DNA of 64,000 bases, taken from Actinomucor elegans. Lineage: Eukaryota; Mucoromycota; Mucoromycetes; Mucorales; Mucoraceae. Location: NCBI GenBank assembly GCA_026027325.1, contig JAMSLZ010000013.1:206501-270500 (forward strand). The letters are read 5' to 3'. The position numbers and the translations under genes were made by a program. This document shows, one piece after another, positions 1-9,145 of this stretch. Position 1 is the first letter of the stretch. Each line of letters begins with the position of its first letter. A model generated the notes under the pieces. That model was not told where the DNA came from. It saw nothing but the letters and a program-made list of their open reading frames with translations, and made no database searches.

Positions 1-806
1 AACTCAGGACAGTCCTTACGAACATGTCCTGACAAACGACAAAAGTGACAAACAGGGGGCGCATTCTTGAACTGGGCAGGGGCAAACATGTCCCAAGCAC
101 TCAGGTACAGCATTCTTGTCAAAGGCTGAGGAGGAACCACCTCACCATCCTCACCTTCCATGCCTACCGACGTATCAATGAGCACCGACATCTTGCCCTC
201 GAAATAGCCTTTGTGGGTATACTTCTTCAACTGGTATACCTTACCATAGAAGGCCAAAGAATCCAACATGTCCACCAAAAAGGTAGCTCTGTTCGGAGTA
301 CAACATACCAAATTAAACTGAACATGGGTCAGATTACCACCCACAGAAGAGCCAGAGCCAGAAGCAGCAGAAGTCGATACGGCCTTGTACACCACACCAT
401 TGACAACAACACCATCATTAACGGCCTTGGTAGCATCATCCTTAGCGTCAAAATTGGCTTCAACAAGAAGGTCACCACCAGCATTAGCGCGCATGGAACT
501 AATGTGTCAAAAATCCACATTAGTACCAATTTGTTCTTCTATGACCTTATAGGCACCAGTGCGGTCACCAAACAGCTTCCCAGGGAAGGAGAACAGAACA
601 GAACTTGAGCAAAGCGCCTGCTCCACCAGAGCAGCGGCTTTGCGCACCAAAAGTTCGGACTTGAGGTCATCATCTTCAAAGATGACCTCACCAACAAGAG
701 GAACAGCAGCATTGTCGACATTACGTCGACCAGGAGTCAATGGAACCTTCTTGGAGGCACCACGGGCAACAACAGTCGTCCAGGACACGGCAGAATTTTC
801 AGTCAT
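1..806 (-). pseudogene. LINE copy A ORF1 (gag-like), premature stop, partial
   Basis: The N-terminal part of the ORF1 RNA-binding protein starts at the ATG at 806-804 with MTENSAVSW, as in the intact copies. Codon 100, an Arg (AGA) in copies G and J, is TGA here (509-507), so the product would end at 99 residues. Sequence after the stop still reads as ORF1 down to the window edge, including the first zinc-knuckle region near 1-60. The frame is also open upstream of the ATG as far as 920, as in copy J. It is judged a dead copy, but only one substitution separates it from an open frame in the visible part. Confidence 0.85.
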
Positions 807-1292
807 GTGCCAGATTTCTTGAAATTGGCGAGATTGTGAGAAAAAGTTTTTAAGATGTCGAAATTGGCGAATTGAGATGTCAAGATCGAGCGAAATGTGC
901 AAAAAGTTGGAGATGTGCAAAAATAATTATACCACCAGAAGCGCAGCGACGAGTAGAATACGAATACGAAACAAGCGGAGATGGATGGATTGAATTGAGC
1001 GAGATATCGACAAAAAACCAGACGGATGCAAAATTTTTTGTAAAAAGTGATCTTTAAGCGAAAGAGCCTCCCGAAATTCGATTTATTGAAATTGGCGAGA
1101 TTGAGAAAAAGTTTTTTTTTGAGATGTCGAAATTGGCGAATTGAGATGTCAAGATCGAGCGAAATGTGCAAAAAGTTGGAGATGTGCAAAAATAATTATA
1201 CCACCAGAAGCGCAGCGACGAGTAGAAGACGAATACGAAACAAGCGGAGATGGATGGATTGAATTGAGCGAGATATGGACAAAAAACCAGAC
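807..1292 (-). repeat. LINE A 5' leader with two monomers
   Basis: Reading on the minus strand, the leader proper begins with GGCTCTTTCGCTTAAAG at 1068 and runs to the ORF1 ATG. Upstream of it (1069-1292) lies a second, incomplete copy of the same leader. That copy starts at GTCTGGTTTTTTG and ends shortly before the ORF1 start position. The result is a tandem duplication of leader sequence comparable in layout to 5' monomer arrays of mammalian L1. No coding function is seen. Confidence 0.8.
1280..1292. repeat. 13-bp target site duplication of LINE B (3' side)
   Basis: CAAAAAACCAGAC next to the poly(A) of copy B. The same 13 bases recur at 9087-9099 at the other end of B. In intact leaders this sequence is internal, so it marks insertion of B into another LINE's 5' leader. 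Confidence 0.85.
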
Positions 1293-1361
1293 TTTTTTTT
1301 TTTTGTATTAAATGTAATTTATTAATCTTAAAGTGGTTTTACAAAGCTAAATTACAATGGA

Positions 1362-4300
1362 CTAATCTAATGTTGTGCTAGTAGACTCATCAGGAGTTCT
1401 ACTATCTAAAAAAGTGGTGATAACAAGGCTGTTATCTGTCTTGAAGGAATTGAGGACCCAAGCTGAGGACCAAGTATCGTCATGAATAACACATCGCCAA
1501 TGTGCAGCCCATAGGGTATAGAAGATCGAACCCAAAATGGAAAGCACATCCACATCAAGCGGTTTACAATCGAGGCCACTTAGTGAGACCAGAGCAGCCC
1601 AAACGTTTGCATCAGATGGAAGGTCTTTGTCTAAGGAGAGAAAAGCAAGAGCTTGACGCCAGAAATCAGATTTACGTGGGCAACCGACCGCAAAGTGGTA
1701 CAAATCTTCCGTGGCACCGCAGAGAACACAGAATGGAGAGGGAAATTGCTGAGGAGACCAGCGATTCACCCGAGAGCGATAGCCAATCTTGTCGTGAAGC
1801 AGGCGCCACCAGGGAGTGAAGGCCTTGGCCACCATGGGAAGAGACCAAAACAAACGCCAAAAGAAAGGACGCAAAAGCAAGTGAGAAGCCACAGCCAAAG
1901 GAGGACCAGGACGAGCGGAAACAACAGAGTGATCAGCGTGCCAGAAGCGACGCAAGACACCAAGAGGGAGTTTGGCAACAGATACCACCGAAGAGGGACC
2001 AGAAGGGACAGTCCAATGACGGGTCGATGGCATCCAGGAAGAAGCACCAGTGCGAGAAACAGGAAGAGCACGCTGTTCATCGTAAGTGAAAGCCACTTTT
2101 GACCTGATCACCGGAGGGAGAGCCAGAGAAACAGGACCAAAAGGAGGACTTAAACCATAATAGACCGACTTGACTTGGCTGGAACTTGGCAGAGCCTTAT
2201 TGGAGAACAGGGTACCAGAGTGAATATTCCAGTGGAATATGTCAGACATGAGATACTTGGGAGCAACAGACGAAGGAACAAAACCAGGAGACAGATCATG
2301 AGCAACACCAGGAACAGAAGACACCACACAGCACAAAGGAAGATCCAGAAACCACCGAGAAGACCAAGAAGAATGCACCACCAAAGGAGGCAGCCGAACC
2401 AGAAGCTTGGTTAGATGATCCAGGGTTGGAATGCTATTCAATCGAGGCTTGAATCGAGATGGATACATCAACCAAGGGAGAACCGAAGAATGACCAGAAT
2501 AGGCTTGAAAGCAGAACACCAACCAAGGAGACACAAAATCCGAAGACACCAGAGGACGAAGCAGACGTTGAACATACACAAGATGCAAAGCAAAGCTCTG
2601 ATCTTGGATATCCACCAGACCAACACCACCATACTTGCGAGGAAGACACAAAGAAGACCAAGACGGCGCGGGCCAAAACGATGCCACATACTTGCGCACT
2701 ACTGCCTTGATATCCAGAAGCCACTTGCCAGGCACAGGAACCACACGAAGAAGATGATACACCTTGGAGAGCAACAGAGAATTCGCCACCAGACCAGTAC
2801 CACGAATAGACAGGTGTCGTTCACGAAGCATGTTTGCATGCCTCTCCAACTTGACTTTGACACCATCCAGGAAATGCAGTAACTGAGCATCGGTATGATA
2901 CAGTGGATAACCAAGGTAACGCACCGAGCCAACAGACGACGAATCATGCCACTCTACACCAGCAGCAGAAGCTATATCAACCCAAGGCTGATGAGCCACA
3001 CCAGAAAGAGACACCAGAACAGTCTTGCTGAGATTCACCTTGGCGTTGGAGGCACGACCATAGACCTCAAGAAGAGACAGAAGCACCAACCATTCACCAG
3101 GCGAAGACAAGAACACCTCAAGATCATCGGCATAACTGAGAAGCTTGATAGGAGCCGGAGGAGAAGAACCACTGACGAAATCAAGCGGGTAGTTACCCGT
3201 ATCATCACCCAAATCAAGATGGACCTTTTGAGGGTTAGGGAGCCAAGTCCGAGGAACCACCACAGGAGCCAGAGAAACACCAGACAGAGAAGAACAAGCC
3301 AAGACAGACCGCAACAGGGGTTCAAAAGCCAAGTTGAACAACAGAGGTGATAGTGGATCACCCTGCCTAAGGCCACGCAACTGAGGAACAGCTGCTCCTA
3401 ACCACCCGTTAATGGACACGGAGATCTTGGTACCAAAGAACAAAGAAGAGAGACAACCAACCAGACCAGAAGGAAAACCAAAACGAAGCAACACACGCCG
3501 AAGATACTCAGGATGGACCCGATCATAGGCCTTCTCTTGATCAAGTAACACCGCAACTTGAGGAAGGTTTGGAGCCACCGACCGAAGATTAGCCATCAAC
3601 GTTTGATTCAACCACCCATTATCCGAGATCAATCGATGAGGAAGGAACCCAGTTTGATAGGGGTTGATCAGTTTGGAAGGACACGGTTGAACCTATTGGC
3701 CAGCAACTTGGTAAACAACTTGGCATCAGAGTTGATCAGAGACAGAGGACGCCAGTTAGCCAAGAGCAGAGGATCACCTTTCTTGAACAAAAGCACCATC
3801 CGAGTTTGTTGCCACGAAGGAGGAAACACACCAGAGAAAGCACCACCAAGGACTGCCACCAGCAAGTCCAGAAAAGGTCGCGAACGACCAGCCAAGTAAT
3901 GATATACCTCGAAAGGAATACCATCCATGCCAGGAGACCGAGACCTAGGGGCGTGAGCCAGTAGATCCAGCACCGTAACGGCATTAGGCAGAGCCATCAG
4001 ATACTTGGCATCATCCGAAGACAACACCACTTCTTCAGGGATACCATTCAAAAGAGAGTCCACGGCTTCGGCATCGATGTCGTCCGGGGTGTATAGCTTT
4101 TGGTAAAAACCGCGAGCCTCCCGAAGTATATCAGCCGCTTCCACCAAGACCTCACCAGTAGTAGAGCACTTCAAGGACTGGATTGTCTGTTGAGACTGGC
4201 GATCCTTGATGACACGATAGAAATACTTGTTGTTACGTTCACCCAGTTCATGCCAACGAGTGGCAGAGCGAAGCATATTCTGGCGTGTTTCTTTCTGAAT

Positions 4301-5413
4301 CTGACCATCAATCAATTTCTCTAGCTCATGCACCACCTGAAGAGGAAGTGAATCATCACTAGGTTGAATTGATGGTGTAGCATCACTAGCCATAACACCT
4401 GAGACAGAAGAGGAAACAGCCTTCATACGTTCCTGTTGTAAAGCAGCAACCTTGTTCTTGAATCGAGCCTTAGCACCCCAAGCGTACTTTTGCGCACAGC
4501 ACTTGAGCAACAACTTGAAAGATTCCCATTGAGATTGGACCCTCAAAGGTTCACCCTTACCACCAGGGCTAGCATTGTCACCATCACCACCAGAGGATTC
4601 GAAAAAGAGAGACACCGTCTTGTCCAGCAATAGGAGAAACTCTGAATCCTCCAGCAGAGTGGGATTAAAGCGCCAACAGCCAGGACCAATACGAGCACAA
4701 GCAGGCTGCAGATCGATTGTCAAAAGACAGTGATCGGTCCACACACCAGGAACATAATGGACTTGACCATTCACCAACCGAGTCACCAGCGAAGTATGAC
4801 CAAAGATATAATCAATAGTAGTACCAGCCCTAGGAAAAGTAATAGGACCGTCCGGGAAACAGTTGTTAAAGTGGAGACGAAGCCAATCATACAGCGGAGC
4901 CACAGAGGAAAGACTTGTCTCGGCAGAAGAGTGCAAATGAATGTTGAAGTCACCTACCAACATCCAAGGCGTGTTGGACACCTCAGACCACAAAGCAAGA
5001 GAGAGAAAAGATTGTATAAACAGTGGACGGTCCGAAGACTGTGCCGGTGCATAGATATTGGCCACACGACACAAGACATTATGCTGGGCATCCTTGACAG
5101 TAGCCACAACACAACGCTCATCCAGGAGAACTTGAGTAGCATCCAAAGAAAGACCAGGCTTGAGGCAGACAATGGCACAATGTTTGGACACCACAAAGGG
5201 ACAGCGAGGAAAGAAGAAAGAGAAAGAGCGGATTTGATGATCAGTGAGAGAAGATTGAGAATAGAAGTGAGATACCTCTTGCAAGCAAAGGATATCCACA
5301 CCGAGAGAACGAGCGCGTAGGTAAGAAGCGAACTCCTTTTGTGTTGTTTTTTGGGACTCCATAAAAATGCTACGCACATTTAAGGAACCCAATCGAATGT
5401 TTTGACCTAGCAT
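1362..5413 (-). pseudogene. LINE copy B ORF2 (endonuclease-RT), frameshifted
   Basis: ORF2 polyprotein with an N-terminal AP-endonuclease domain, a reverse transcriptase with a YADD core, and a C-terminal CCHC knuckle. It starts at the ATG overlapping the ORF1 stop (TAATG). The frame breaks near 3670-3682: the run reading GCTTGGGAAGAAC in copy D is one base shorter here, so the first part (5413 to 3668, about 581 aa) ends soon after RVLPN. The rest, from the MISDNGWL region to 1362, is open in the shifted frame (about 756 aa). The break is early in the RT domain, so no active RT is expected unless frameshifting occurs. Confidence 0.9.
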
Positions 5414-6834
5414 TATACCCTATGGGCAGAAGAAGAAGACTTGGAAGACTTGGACGTCTTGATAGCAGAAGCAGAAGCCTTGGTCTTCGCCACATTCACA
5501 ATATTCTTCTTGAGAAAGTCAATCTTGTTTTGGGTTCGAGCTTTGACTTTACTCAGATCCAGCATTTCTTGAGCACTATCCACCTTCATAGTAGAAGCAA
5601 CCTCGAAGTCAGCAAACTTGGAAGCATTCACACCGTACGGACTGTTGGGATTGTACTCCGCCTTCTGGCCAGAAGACGAAGGAGCACCCTCACCATCAAC
5701 TTCCATTGTGTCAACAGCATTATCATTGTTGACTACACCAGTAGCATCACCACCAACAACACCAGCAGCACCAGAGACACCACCAGAGACACCACCAGAG
5801 ACACCACCAGAGACACCACCAGAGACACCACCAGACCCAGAAACAGAGCTACCCACAGACACCATCGACACCACAGAGGCTTGGTCTTCGTCATCATCAG
5901 CTGTAGCTTCCTCTTGTACTACAAAATCTTCTGAATCAGAGCTTGGACCAAGCTTCTTACCACCAGACAGAGCAACGTACTCACTTAGCTCCACCGCAAA
6001 CGACTTGTCCTTATCCTGTTTGGTCTTGGACTTGACCTTACAGAAGCGAGCCGTGTGACCATGCTCTCGACACGAAAAGCACACGCGCTTGGCTAACTCG
6101 GGGCAATCCTTACGGACATGACCGGATAAACGGCAGAAATGACAAACCGGAGGGGCGTTCTTGAACTGAGCGGGTGCGAAACTATCCCAGGCATTCAGAT
6201 ACAGCATTCTTGATAAAGGCTGAGATGGAACCACCTCCCCATCTTCACCTTTCATGCCCACTGAGGTATCTAACAGCACCGACATCTTGCCTTCAAAGTA
6301 GCCCTTGCGACTGTACTTTTTAAGCTGGTACACCTTACCATAAAACGCCAAGGAGTCTAACATATCCACCAAAAATGTATGTTCATCGGGGATAGCATTC
6401 AACATTGTAAATTGAACATGCGTCAAATTACCACCAACAGAAACACCTGAACCAGAACAAGTGGAAACAGCTTTGTATACCACACCATTGACAGTAACCC
6501 CATCACTGACAGCCTTAGTGGCATCCACCTTTGCCTTGAAAGTGGCTTCCACCAATAGGTCACCACCAGCATTTTCACGCCATGTGCTAATGGGCCTGAA
6601 TTGCACATTGGCACCGACTTGTTCTTGGATGGCCTTGTACGCATCAACACGGTCACCAAACAATCTTCCGGGAAAAGAAAAGAGAACAGAACCAGAAGAG
6701 AGAGCTTGTTGCACAATAGCAGTAGCCTTGCGCACCAAAATTTCAGATTTGGGATGATTATCAAACGAGCTCTCACATCACGTGATAATAGAATATATTG
6801 TTTTAAGATTATTTTATTTTATAAATTTATAATT

Positions 6835-7122
6835 TTATTTTTTAAGAACAGGTACAATATTGTTATTAACATTATTAAATATATCTTCCTCATTGTTTTC
6901 ATATACTCTTTTGCTTTTTTTACTTTTGTTATATGTTTTAAATTCATAAACTTTTTTTATTTTTTTATTTGATCCATTTTTTTTAATATAAATTTCAAAA
7001 CACCCATCTTTTTGTTTAATTTTAAATTCACTTAAATCATATTTTTTTATTTTTTTTACAATCATACTTCTTTTAATATTATATTTAAAGTTATCATCGG
7101 CTATTAAATCTAATATGTTCAT
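6835..7122 (-). CDS. Hypothetical 95-aa protein in Merlin-type element
   Basis: An open frame of 95 codons with an ATG at 7122, on the same strand as the transposase and downstream of it. The protein is very rich in Lys, Asn, Ile and Tyr, begins MNILDLIADDNFKYN, and has a basic, low-complexity C-terminal half. I do not recognise a family. In DNA this AT-rich a frame of this size can be chance, but it fills a large part of the element outside the transposase. It could be an accessory protein or a leftover of one. Confidence 0.35.
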   Translation of the reverse strand: MNILDLIADDNFKYNIKRSMIVKKIKKYDLSEFKIKQKDGCFEIYIKKNGSNKKIKKVYEFKTYNKSKKSKRVYENNEEDIFNNVNNNIVPVLKK

Positions 7123-7662
7123 TATTTTTCTATATAATTGTTTTCAATTTTTAAATTTTTTATGTTGACATTATATCTAATCCAATTCATACTATTAAGT
7201 AACGCCGAGAACATATTAGAAAAGTTAATTTTACTAGAAAATAAATCTATATTATAATAATATGTATATTAAAAAAAGGAATCTATAATATAATTATTGA
7301 AAATAATTAAAATAAAAGTTATATATATTATTGATTAATAAATCTTTTCTTGAAAAGTATATTCAACGATGTAAGATTCATTAAATTTATAATCAATGTA
7401 TGTAATATAAGAATAATTATTAGAACAATATGAAATGAATTATTTTATTAAAGATAATCATTCAAATATACTTATATACAAATTTTTTAGGTTTATAATA
7501 AAATAACTATATAATATTTAATAAATCAGTTTAATAACATGATCAGATCATATTAATAATTGAAATAAACTTTCAAAATGCATTTTAAGTTTAATATATT
7601 TCGTGTCATATTACATTTTTATAAAAAAATCAAATTGTATTTAATCAAGTTATATATAAACT
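7123..7662. other. AT-rich non-coding interior of Merlin-type element
   Basis: About 540 bases between the two open frames, almost all A and T. No convincing frame, repeat or RNA was seen. Confidence 0.6.
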
Positions 7663-8544
7663 TTAATCTGTCAAAAACTTTTTCCATAAATTATATTCCC
7701 TATTTTTTTTCCTCCATTGATATTCTTTTAAAAACAATAATATATCTTTTTTGTTTCTATGTCTGGGTATTATACTCTGTTTTAATCCATTCCAAGTACC
7801 TTCAATAGTATTAGTATGTACACCTGTTATTGGATCTTTAAAATTTTTGGAATGATTTACAGTCATATGTTTATATCCTATATTCTTTAAATTATTGTAT
7901 CCTTTCCATAAATCTGTATATATTGTGGTTCCTTTTTTTACATATTTTTTAATAATTAAATCTATATTATCAATATTTCTTTCTTTAATAGGGACAAAAA
8001 AAGTTTTTTTATTTTCGTTTTTTATTTTATTTTTTAACATACTTCTTTCTACACCTCCAATAATCCATGCACCTTCTACTCTATGACCTCTATTATATTT
8101 TCTTTTAGCTATTTTACTTTCATCTACTTCTACAATTTTATTTCTACCCCCAATTTTAATATTTCTATTACTTAATAATTGCTTATTTTTTAAATGTTTT
8201 CTAAATAATTTATTATAAGATGACACAGTATTCTTTGATATTCCTAATGTTGATGCAGTAAATGAACATGGCACTTTTCCAAGAAAATAATATAGTATAT
8301 GTAATTGTATATTTAATGATAATGTTAATTTATTAAATATTGTACCTTTTAAAGGTGATATAGCTTTTCTACATTTATAAAATCTGCAAACATATAATTT
8401 TTTATTTATATTTAATTTAATATCATGGTTACATTTTAAACACTTTTCATAATGGTTAACATAGTTGTTTTCAATTAAATACAATAGTGCTTCCTTCTCA
8501 TCATCAAATATTTTTTTCAAAGATTTGTATGGTTCTATAAACAT
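7663..8544 (-). CDS. Merlin/IS1595-type DDE transposase
   Basis: A 293-aa intronless transposase. The N-terminal zinc ribbon has Cys pairs at about 35/38 and 53/58. A helix-turn-helix-like stretch around residues 95-120 (STLGISKNTVSSYNK) follows. The RNase-H-like catalytic core has D141 in VEVDESK, D211 in IYTDLWKGY and E248 in HTNTIEGTWN. The arrangement DES-K..NRGH...TD.W.GY...NHS.NF...HTN.IEG matches the IS1595/ISXO2 family, whose eukaryotic branch is Merlin. It would cut and paste its own GG-ended element. The frame is complete and undamaged, so the element may be recently active. Codon use is extremely AT-biased compared with the LINE around it, which hints at a foreign or AT-rich source. 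Confidence 0.88.
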   Translation of the reverse strand: MFIEPYKSLKKIFDDEKEALLYLIENNYVNHYEKCLKCNHDIKLNINKKLYVCRFYKCRKAISPLKGTIFNKLTLSLNIQLHILYYFLGKVPCSFTASTLGISKNTVSSYNKLFRKHLKNKQLLSNRNIKIGGRNKIVEVDESKIAKRKYNRGHRVEGAWIIGGVERSMLKNKIKNENKKTFFVPIKERNIDNIDLIIKKYVKKGTTIYTDLWKGYNNLKNIGYKHMTVNHSKNFKDPITGVHTNTIEGTWNGLKQSIIPRHRNKKDILLFLKEYQWRKKNREYNLWKKFLTD

Positions 8545-8823
8545 ATAGTTCTATAAAAACCTTTTTAAGTTATATTTTAAATATAAAACAAAATTCAATT
8601 TTGTATAAAACAAAAATTAAAATGATTTCGGAGTTTTAATAATAAACCTGAGAGTTCTTTTGGGATACATCCCAGATTTGAGGTCATCATCTTCAAAGAT
8701 GACCTCACCAACAAGAGGAATGGAGGAACTGTCGACATTGCGTCGAGCAGGAGTAACGAGTACCTTCTTAGAGGCACCACGAGCGACAATAGTCGTCCAG
8801 GACACGGCAGAATTTTCAGTCAT

Positions 8824-9086
8824 GTGCCAGATTTCTAGAAAATGGCGAGATTACGAAAAAAAGTTTTTGAGATGTCGAAATTGGCGAATTGAGATGTCAA
8901 GATCGAGCGAAATGTAGAAGATGTTGAAGATTTGCAAAAATAATTATACCACCAGGAGCGCAGCGACGAGTAGAAGACGAATACGAAACAAGCGGAGATG
9001 GATGGATTGAATTGAGCGAGATATTGACAAAAAACCAGACGGATGCAAAATTTTTTGTAAAAAGTGATCTTTAAGCGAAAGAGCCC
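8824..9086 (-). promoter_or_regulatory. LINE B 5' leader
   Basis: Leader of about 260 bases from the GGCTCTTTCGC terminus (9085) to the ORF1 ATG. It shares with the other copies the pyrimidine-rich coding strand and the GTCTGGTTTTTTG motif. An internal promoter is expected for this class, but no specific box can be identified by eye. Confidence 0.55.
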
Positions 9087-9099
9087 CAAAAAACCAGAC
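9087..9099. repeat. 13-bp duplication shared by LINE B (5' side) and LINE C (3' side)
   Basis: CAAAAAACCAGAC sits between the 5' end of B and the poly(A) of C. It pairs with 1280-1292 for B and with 14896-14908 for C. Confidence 0.85.
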
Positions 9100-9145
9100 T
9101 TTTTTTTTTTTGTATGAAGTGTAACTTTATTTAACAATTAGTATT

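Larger units (their letters stand above)
1..1292 (-). mobile_element. LINE copy A (5' part, runs off left edge)
   Basis: This is the 5' part of an L1-like non-LTR retrotransposon on the minus strand: a leader with two partial monomers (807-1292) followed by ORF1 (from 806 down). It ends at the window edge. At its upstream side the poly(A) tail of copy B (T-run 1293-1304) joins it directly at CAAAAAACCAGAC (1280-1292), the 13-bp sequence that also lies at the other end of B. Copy A is therefore older than B and is B's insertion target. Confidence 0.9.
6752..8672 (-). mobile_element. Merlin-type (IS1595-like DDE) DNA transposon in LINE B
   Basis: A 1,921-bp AT-rich insertion in ORF1 of LINE B. 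Its ends are imperfect inverted repeats of about 24 bp that start with GGATG (left GGATGATTATC, right, reverse-complemented, GGATGTATCCC). The flanking 8-bp direct repeat is CAGATTTG. Termini beginning with GG and an 8-9 bp duplication are typical of the Merlin superfamily, which fits the encoded transposase at 7663-8544. Base composition is far more AT-rich than in the LINEs. Confidence 0.88.
5413..8823 (-). pseudogene. LINE copy B ORF1, split by a Merlin-type transposon
   Basis: The gag-like ORF1 starts at 8823 (MTENSAVSW) and is interrupted after the EDDDL region by the 1,921-bp insertion 6752-8672. It resumes at 6751 (LVRKA) and runs to 5413. The 8-bp CAGATTTG is present on both sides (6744-6751 and 8673-8680). 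The downstream part keeps two CCHC knuckles (CHFCRLSGHVRKDC and CFSCREHGHTARFC). It then has an acidic segment, a (GGVSG)n stretch coded near 5770-5830, and a Lys/Ser-rich tail. ORF1 sequence here differs at many residues from copies D-G. The stop TAA overlaps the ORF2 ATG. Confidence 0.9.
1293..9086 (-). mobile_element. LINE copy B, full-length but disrupted
   Basis: A full-length L1-like element on the minus strand: leader 9086-8824, ORF1 8823-5413, ORF2 5413-1362, 3' UTR, and a 12-nt poly(A) (T-run 1293-1304). Matching 13-bp flanks at 1280-1292 and 9087-9099 are target site duplications. It is disabled by a transposon in ORF1 (6752-8672) and a 1-bp deletion in ORF2. Its ORF1 is clearly divergent from that of D, E, F and G, whereas its ORF2 is close to theirs, so the copy looks like a recombinant. 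Confidence 0.9.

Noticed and set aside
45..608. A 187-codon frame opposite LINE A ORF1
   Set aside because: Antisense of ORF1, also seen opposite copies G, H and J. No independent feature supports it.
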